DNA from: Synanceia verrucosa
Lineage: Eukaryota; Chordata; Actinopteri; Perciformes; Synanceiidae
Assembly: GCA_029721515.1 (NCBI GenBank)
Contig: CM056561.1
Span: 19,752,635 to 19,816,634, forward strand
Length of the DNA stretch: 64,000 nt
Reading direction: 5' to 3'
Numbering within the stretch: the stretch's first letter is position 1; each line of letters begins with the position of its first letter. This document shows positions 56,365-64,000 of this stretch, in pieces. The position numbers and the translations under genes were made by a program. Below the pieces are notes generated by a model. It was not told where the DNA came from, made no database searches, and saw only the letters and a list, made by a program, of their open reading frames with translations.

Positions 56365-57431
56365 TACAGTAATGTGTGTCGCTGTGCTTTTACTATTAGA
56401 GAATCTTCTGTCTGTCTGTCTAACTTTCACTCTCTTTCCTCTCAATCTTGTTTTGCTTTTCCTTTTTCTTCTAACTTTACAACAGTTCTCTCCCTCAACT
56501 CAGGCCCATTTCTGCTCTGAGAAGGAAAACAACACAATGAAAATGTAAAGCATCACATAAATCTATCAGGATGGTAATTTAATTTAGTTTCCTGGTGGCT
56601 GCTTTCTTTCTTTTTTTTCCACAGCGTAATATCAGGACTCCAGGAGTGGAGGGGGGAAAACGGCTGAGGAGGAACTTTTTTGCCTGGATACTATTTTCCG
56701 GGAGAAAATGAGATCTCATTAACTTATTGATTAATTGTGTAATGTAGTCTTTCAGTTGTGTTTTCACTTGTTTTCCCAGTGCAGGGTCTTTCCAGCCTTG
56801 CTTTCACAGTGGACTGGGAAGACCGGGATACACTTGCATGATAGTGTGTGCGCATGTGAGCTCAGGCCTATAAACACATACATGTTGGCCATAAGCATGC
56901 GAGCCAACTGCTCCCACGTTGAGGCCGCTTAAAGCATGAATGTATCATGCATATGTAAAATGTAGCATGTCTCCAGCCAGCATTTTGATGTTGCTGTGTT
57001 GTGTTAATGTTTACTGCGCCTCCCTGGAACAGATGGATAGATGTTGAGCTAATTACTAGAGGAGTCTTGGGGAGTCAGCCATGGGGGCGGAAGGCCTGCT
57101 GAGTGGGTGTTGGAGCGCCTTCCTCTCCCCCTCCTTCCACCACTCTCTCTCTCTCTCACACACAAAGGCATGCATGCACATAAAAAGGAACACACACATG
57201 CACATTCACAATTCACGAGCCACGCATGAAAAAGTTGGTGTGCCAAATCTCGCACACACACACACGCAGGACATCACCATCACAACCGGAGGATAAAGGT
57301 GCTGTTGTAGCCAGGCAACAGGTTTCTCTGGCACCCACGCACTTAGAGGCAGCCAGTGCTCCTACGATCTTTTAGCGACTGCCTACCTCGTCCTGAAGTC
57401 ATACACCCTGTTCTACTCCATAACACAAGGA

Positions 57432-57433
57432 GG

Positions 57434-57468
<35 letters not shown>

Positions 57469-57473
57469 AGAGA
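57432..57473. repeat. (GA)n microsatellite
   Basis: A GA run with two AAAG-type interruptions in the 5' camta1 intron. Confidence 0.9.
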
Positions 57474-60400
57474 TATTCACAAATGGAGTTGAGGACACAG
57501 ATGGAGTTAGATGTCAGTGAAGAAGGATACAATGACCTTCTACTTTGTGCTGAATGTGTAGCTGAGACATAACTAACTGAGACTTGAGTACAGAGACGCA
57601 CATCTATTGGTGGAATCTGGTACAAATGGTCAAGTAATGTGTCCGCTGTCTCGTTAAGTCTCTGTGACCTCTCTGCCGCTCTCCTGGAACCTCTCCATGT
57701 AGCTGCAACTCCAGCAGTCCACCACAGCTCATTATGAGACAGCAGTGAGGGGAAAGAGGAGAAAGACAGAAAGAGAGAGACAATAAGAAGGATGAGAGGA
57801 ACCGTTCTTATACTGCCAGGAGGGCGGCTACATGCTCCATGGTTGCACTCTGCTATAGTAGGCCTCGCTTTCACACCCCTGTGCACAGGAGCGATAAGGA
57901 CACCATTAACATGAAAGGATCTTAATTGAGAGGGGATGCTTCATGCGAGGAGTGCTTTAAAACCTTGTTCCTCCCTGATAAAATAACCCACACCCAGGAA
58001 CAGGGGCTTCAAAGTCTACTGTCACACTGAAGGAAAGAGCAGAGTGGAGCAGACGGGGGGGCTCAGGTACAAGACTTTTTACTCCGTCGAAGGAGCGGAA
58101 AATAAGCAAAGGAGGAAAAGAACGAGACAGTCCTTCATGGGAGAATTGAACTAGCGGGCTACAGGGATATCCGTTTCAATGCAAAAACATCATGAAGGCA
58201 GGGAACAGTCAATTGTTTTGTCACAAACATTCAGCATCAAGGCACAAATACAGAAGGGAGGCTCATGTGTCGATGTATTTGTGTTTGTGGATGTGTCCGT
58301 GCTTTTATGTGATTGTGTCTGCCTACATTAAATTATAAATAGCGTGTGAATGAGTGTCTGGAGGCATATTTCTGTACGTCAGTTGGCGTACGTACATCAG
58401 TATGCAGGCAGAATGAGCAGCGCAATGAGCTGTGAGTGAGGATCTGCTATTTTGACTGCATATTCATGCCGGCTGTGCTCGCGATGCCTTTTTGAATGTG
58501 TGGTGTGCATCTTCGCTTATGTCTGTGCAACTCCATGTACATACAGAACACCTGGGTAAGTGTACATATATGTTTCATGTTGTGTGCTGTGGTCCGTTGA
58601 GCGGACACAATGGGTTATTGAGGCTCTGCTCTCTGGGCTATGCGGGGGCAGTTGCCCTGGCAGTGGCATAGTGATGGATGGCATGGGGTGCCAGTCATTA
58701 GGCAGCCTCCTGGCCTCTGGCACAGAGGTTGCGCTCTTAAACACCGACCTCCCCCGCCTGTCCCCAAACACTGCTGCTCATTTCAAGGTCAACTGCCTCT
58801 ATGGCGCTGTAAGTTCACCTCCACAAGGCACACAACTTCTTCCCTTTTTGTTTGGAAACCTGCATCGCTCACTGCCGACGGGTGTGTTCTGGTGTGTGTG
58901 GGTGGCTGGCTGGTGCTTCGCCTCGTGCAGACGCACAGAGTGCAGACACAAGCAGACACACATACACACACACAGAGGTAAACAAAACCCCATGTCAAAC
59001 CCTCCAAACAGCCTGAAGCTCCTGTCTAGGTAGCGGAGAAATCCCCTATCTGAACCTGCCTCCCCCCACCCCCCTCTCTATTTCTCGGTCCTCTATGACA
59101 AAGTCACTGTTTAAATGTTCCCAGTTTAGAATACAGACGCCCTAATAGGGACGTCTGGAGTCAACATTCAAACTAACTGCCACAGTTCACCCTCTGCTGC
59201 ACCCGGCTTTCTACCAACTACACCGCTGCCTGAGCGCCAGGCTAAAACGATGCCCAGGGGGTGGGTACAAATCCAGGAGGTAAGAGGCAGTTTACAGAGG
59301 GTTTCTTGGTGTGAATTACATTGACTGCCTCCATCCAAGGTCTGTGAGAGGGAATGGCAGAAGCACATCCCGACAGGACATCCCAATTTGGGGAAGATTT
59401 ACACTTCACCTCTTTACCTCTGCTACTGAGTGCAAGGCTTGGGAGATATGAAAGGCAGAGCTTGAAACTTTTGAGGAACAGGAAGAGGCCAGCATGTTTG
59501 AGCGTGTTTCGGAGGAAGCCAGGGGCTGAGGCCTGTGATGTTTAATTCAGTAGCACATAATCACTCCGATGGAGTTGAGAGCGGGGCTTTAAATAACTCA
59601 GCTTAGAGGGGCAGAACTGCTTCACTCCGGGTGGGGGGAACGTGTGTGTGTGCGTGTGCATGCACTTGTGCGTGTAATTGTGCAGATATGTGAGTGCAAT
59701 CCTACATGTCTGAGAGCAAGTACGCAAGAGAGTGCTCTTCTATTTTTGTGAGAGGGGCTCCTCCCTGCTTTGAAATGTTTTATTTGTGCAGTGCACCACG
59801 GTAAAAAAAGAGGTGTGTTTGTTGCTGTGCCAAGCATCTGCATGAATTACAATAAAAGTGCAAAAGGCCAGAATTCGGAGGCTGAATGTGGAGGAGCAGA
59901 CTGGATGCCAAAGCAGGCAGGCAGTAAGTCAGGCGGTAAGCCGGGCACTGAGGCATTGAAGCCCCTTTAGCTGCTACAACTCAACTCTCAGTTTACAGCC
60001 TACTTATTCTTCCTAAGGCCCTTTTCGGAGCACACTATACCCTCTCCATTAGTTGTGATGGTCCCAAGTGAGAGACCACGCTGCCGAGGGGCAACCTGAG
60101 AAAGGGCCATCAGGATGCCATAATGGCCTAGGCTGAGCCTGTGGCGCTGATCCTAATATTCAGCGGCCATCCAGGTGACACAAGTCACACTGGAATAAAA
60201 GGAGGTAAAGGAAGCTACTGAGCTCTGTCACACACAGGGAGAATTTAACCACATGCTCTCGCTTCTATTCTTTTGTTCCCTGCCTCAAAATAACCCCTCA
60301 ACCTCTCTGGCTTTCTCAGAGTCTTTCCTCCTCTCTCATTTTCATCAGTTCCTCCTCGGGGCATGGCACAATTCATTTGGATGAGGAAAACAGAACTAAT

Positions 60401-62076
60401 GCCATCTCTCTCTTTCTCTCTCTTCTTGCTCCTTTTCATATCAGTGTAGTCTGATTTGTTTGTGTGCGTCTTGTCGTTCAACAAGGCGTGCTATTTATGT
60501 GCCTCTGCTCGTGTGTGTTTGTGAGCGGAGGACTTCACAGGAGAGACCGGGGGAGATGTGCCGGTGCATTTCTAAACAGGGAGTCACCAGGAGGACTAAT
60601 GTGTGTCCAGCAGCAAGACAGTCCAAAACCTGGCCACTATCTGCTCCTGCAATGGCCCGCTGAACAACAATAGATAACACCGGCTGTCAGACAGCAACTG
60701 TTGAGGTTGTGACAGAAAACCGACCTGGTTGAGCACAAGCTAGCAGAGCATAAACACACACGTATGCAGATATGTGCTCGTGGTGGAAACTGCATCAAGA
60801 GACTTAAACATGGTGACAACAGCAATGGCCACAGGACTGCTGAGCCTGTGTGCATGGTGAGGGGCTCATTATTATTACTGGGCTGGATACTGGAGCAGGC
60901 CCAGAGCTCAGCTTGGCAAGACCTCTCTCTGGAGACACACACTGGCCTCTACACGGACACACACATGCACACATACACACCATACAAATGGGTAATCAAA
61001 CGTCTGTGCCTGGGGGAAAAATAAATGCTGAAATGGTCTCCCTAGCAACCGATGGTGTGTACTGGGTCCACATGAAAAATTAAAACATAAGACAGTGTTT
61101 TTTTTGTGGGACAGAATGAAAGAATGAGGTTGAGATTAACGGTGTATATTAGAGCAAGATAAATGGGTTTATGAGGTGAAGTGTGAAGTGGTCAGAGATA
61201 AGAGATTGTGAATAGGGATATGAAAAGGGTAATGAAGAGAGAATGTGGAAAAAAGGCACCATTCAAAGTCTGCCAATCTGATGGGAAAAACACAAAAAGC
61301 ATTTCCCCAACCTCTCCACGGGGGCAGTGTTGACTGCGAGTTGATCGTCAGAGCAGGTCCGCAGACAGTTGATGTCATGGCTGGGAATGTGTTATCAAAT
61401 CACAGCTCCGAGAGAGAGAGAACATCATGGGAATAAATCAGCATCTTACACACAAAATATGTAGCAGCGCTGTAGGGGAGGGGGATTATGAAAGAAGCAG
61501 GCTTCAGGAAATGGCCTAAAATGCAGCGCTGCATATCGCACCAGGTTCAAAAATGCAAAACACATACCAACAGCACAGACGATCAGGTAGTGTGAGAGTT
61601 TTGCACAAAGCACTATACAAAGACACATGGCAGAGTCTCTGGGGTTCAAAATATTTTGATAATTGCAGAAAAGTTGCGACTAAAACACAGCAAAGTCTCC
61701 CTTTAAAAAAGATCCAACAAAAATATGTGAAATGTACGAAAGTGCATGAAACTCAAGGAGCAAAGTGGCATATAATAGCATGGGTGCATGTTTCAATAAG
61801 ATACCAGTGTGTGTGTGTCATTGTGTGCGTGCATGTTTGGTATATATATGTACGTAAAAACTGTATGTGTGAGGTACTGAGAGGAGCTTTACTATCGCTA
61901 TCCAGCAGCTGCCACAAAGAGGCTTCCCAAAAACAAGCGCAGGGCCATGACAGAGACAGAGCGACCGCAGCCTTCTGGTGGTGTAATAGGAAATTAATTG
62001 AGACCATCAATATGGTATTAATCATTAAAGCGCAGGTGCTGAGGTGGCGCTTTGCTGACTGCTCCACTGTTGGCAG

Positions 62077-62079
<3 letters not shown>

Positions 62080-62136
<57 letters not shown>
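62080..62136. repeat. Compound (CT)n(CA)n microsatellite
   Basis: About 17 CT units pass directly into about 11 CA units. Confidence 0.95.
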
Positions 62137-63498
62137 AGTTTGACCTGCTGTTTTGCAAAAATATAGGTGGGAACAAAAAGTGATGTAGAAAAAAAAGGAA
62201 AGTCTGAATCCTCCATTTAAACACACAGAGACACAGCGGGTCAGTTTTCATACACAGCAATCCAAGGTCACTCTTGCTTTAGCTAGGAAGTGGTTCAATG
62301 TTCAGAGCTCCCTCTGATAGCAACAAAACAGCGAGGCAGAAATTGGAATACGAGCGCACGTTCAGAAAGATGTTCAAATCTGAAAAATGACAGGTAAATT
62401 TGGAGGAAATATTCATCATCTCCCTTGGAAGCCATGTTTCTTATATCACCTAATCCTTTGCAAGGCAAAAGCACAGTGAGGGCTGGAGTGCCGGTGTTAA
62501 TCAGCCGGAGGAGAGCCAAATTGCAGCAACTACATTAAGCCGTTAAGCACACCACGTCTCCAAATTGTTTGAGGTGTCTCACTGAGATGAATGCTTCGTC
62601 TTCTTATGAATAATACATCACAAGCATCCAAAACCAGACACATGCTTTATATATATCTATATGTTCACCATGTGAGCACATGCAACACTGTGAGCGACGG
62701 TGCTGCAGCTGTGCAGGACGGGGGGGTTGTACTGTCAACACTTTCTTCAGCCTGAATGAAGACCATCAACTAGCCTCCATGGGCCCTTTACACTAGACCT
62801 CCACCACCTCAAGTCTGTCAGTGTCAAGGTTGAGAAACGTTTATGATTCAGGAGCTGCTGCAGATAAGATGGAGATTGATCGGGATTGAAAGGCAAATAA
62901 GACTGCCAAAGCCCACAGTCAGCTGAAAAGCAGGCAAAAGGGATGGGGGGGGGAGAGAGTAAAGGGAGAAAATACATTAACACAGGTCTGGCCCTGAGAG
63001 AGCGCAGAGTAATGAGCGCTTCCCCGACATACGCTGAATACCAGGGGAAGAGACCGTGGACAGCGTCATGATCAGCTGATTGATGCCATGACGAGTATAT
63101 GAGTGTGTGAATGTTATTTGATCTGCTGGCCTGATTGCTGCCATGCTTGAGACTAGTGACACTAGCTGAGCTACATTTGAAAGGCCGGGCACAATGATGA
63201 TGCCGGCAGAGATTTACAGTTCATAGGTCTGACTATACACAGTTGGGGAAGGTACTATATATGTGAATTTTTCATGTGAAAACATGTTAAAGGAAGTGAC
63301 ACCATCAAAGTTGGACTTTATGAGTGAACAGACGGCCGTGGCTCTCTTTTACACCCTGGTGATAACACACTCAATGAGCTCTGCTTTACGATGTCCAACA
63401 GTGGGGAAAAAAGGCAAAATGATGTCATCAAAGTTTGTTTTCAAAGGCCAGAGGAATGTGAGTGCATGCATTAACAGGTGTATTTGTGTGTGTGCATA

Positions 63499-64000
63499 TA
63501 GATAGACAGATAGATAGATACACAGATAGATATATAGATAGATAGATAGATACTTCAATAGGAAAATTCAAGTAACCAGTGGCATAGATAGAAATAAACT
63601 AAAAATATACTAAATTTGATTTTTTTTATACTAAAATTATATGCTAAAATTCATGCAAATAGAAAAATAGTGTGCAGGTACGCAGTCAATAAAGATAAAG
63701 AAAAGAGAAAAAGATAAGATAAAGTGCAGGTGAAAAAATGAATGTGAAAGAGCCAGATGTCCTGTGGGACAAAGGACTTCCTCAGTCTGTCAGTGGAGCA
63801 GGATGGAGACAGCAGCCTGGCACTGAACACACTCCTCTGTCTGCTGATGGTGCTGCAGAGGGTGGAGGCCATTGTCCATAATGGAGAGCAGTTTGCTCAG
63901 AGTCCTTCTCTCTGATGTGATGGAGTCCAGCTCTGTGCCAACCACAGAGCCTGCTTGGGACGTATGGAGGGATAAGATCCTTTGATGTGTCTCCCGACGG
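63499..64000 (-). mobile_element. 3' end of an L2-type LINE with (TATC)n tail, running off the window
   Basis: On the minus strand, broken frames include LLSIMDNGLHPLHH, SILLH and PTGHLALSH. They are followed by an AT-rich 3' UTR and a (TATC)n tail at 63552-63499. This order, with the SKLLSIMDN-type motif near the end of the reverse transcriptase product, is typical of fish L2-like LINEs. The 5' part lies beyond base 64000. The frame has stops, so it is a dead copy. Confidence 0.65.

Larger units (their letters stand above)
54548..63498 (-). other. camta1: Part of a large 5' camta1 intron
   Basis: No camta1 exon was found here; the missing CG-1 exons must lie beyond the window. CAMTA1 is known for very long 5' introns. 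The stretch is rich in microsatellites: (AC)n at 56298-56364, (GA)n at 57432-57473, and (CT)n(CA)n at 62080-62136. Confidence 0.55.

Noticed and set aside
56021..56548. 175-residue plus-strand frame
   Set aside because: It is largely a translation of the (AC)n microsatellite into HTHT repeats, with no other support.
61553..62226. Long frames on both strands
   Set aside because: They depend on the (CT)n(CA)n tract, which is open in several frames. No family match.
54548..63498. Search for earlier CG-1 exons of camta1
   Set aside because: No segment coding the TTREDHMKLKVQG or CYWLLQ motifs was found on the minus strand. The exons must lie outside.
1..64000. tRNA, rRNA, CRISPR arrays, bacterial operons
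   Set aside because: None seen; the intron structure, CpG pattern and repeats are those of a vertebrate nuclear genome.

Overview
This is vertebrate, almost certainly teleost, nuclear DNA. Coding sequence is broken into short exons with GT-AG (once GC-AG) introns. Simple repeats are frequent ((CA)n, (GA)n, (GATA)n), and decayed Tc1, L2-type LINE and small inverted-repeat elements of familiar fish type are present. Exon assignments were made by translating both strands and comparing with family sequences recalled from memory; no database search was possible.

Three protein-coding genes account for the window. (1) About 0.96-15.3 kb, minus strand: a complete ccdc50-like gene (CCDC50/Ymer family, ubiquitin-binding coiled-coil protein) with 12 coding exons plus a non-coding first exon in a CpG-rich promoter. 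The spliced frame closes exactly (2400 nt, 799 aa). (2) About 17.82-19.17 kb, plus strand: a complete urotensin II precursor gene (uts2) with four coding exons, 127 aa, ending in the 12-residue hormone AGNSECFWKYCV after a dibasic site. (3) About 19.8 kb to beyond 54.5 kb, minus strand: camta1 (calmodulin-binding transcription activator 1), from the end of the CG-1 DNA-binding domain through the transactivation exon, TIG domain, ankyrin repeats and IQ motifs to the C-terminus and a long 3' UTR. Sixteen constitutive exons plus a 31-nt alternative exon give 4974 nt with the frame kept throughout. The first camta1 exons lie beyond base 64000.

Layout: 1-960 downstream flank with a Tc1 remnant; 964-15300 ccdc50-like; 15.6-17.8 kb divergent intergenic region; 17.9-19.2 kb uts2; 19.2-19.8 kb tail-to-tail intergenic region holding a MITE; 19.8-24.85 kb camta1 3' UTR; 24.85-54.55 kb camta1 exons and introns, with a CpG-rich intronic block near 41 kb; 54.55-64 kb camta1 intron ending in an L2-type LINE tail.

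The most interesting signal is at the camta1 3' end. A 31-nt exon (26921-26951) can be included or skipped, and the last exon (from 24915) is then read in two different frames. Both frames give recognisable CAMTA-family tails, each 21 residues long. The micro-exon is followed in the transcript by a long CU-rich tract and preceded by a weak acceptor with UGC motifs, the layout of a PTB-repressed, neural-type micro-exon. A second point is linkage: a ccdc50 relative sits divergently beside uts2, as CCDC50 sits beside UTS2B in human, which suggests the pair predates the early vertebrate genome duplications.
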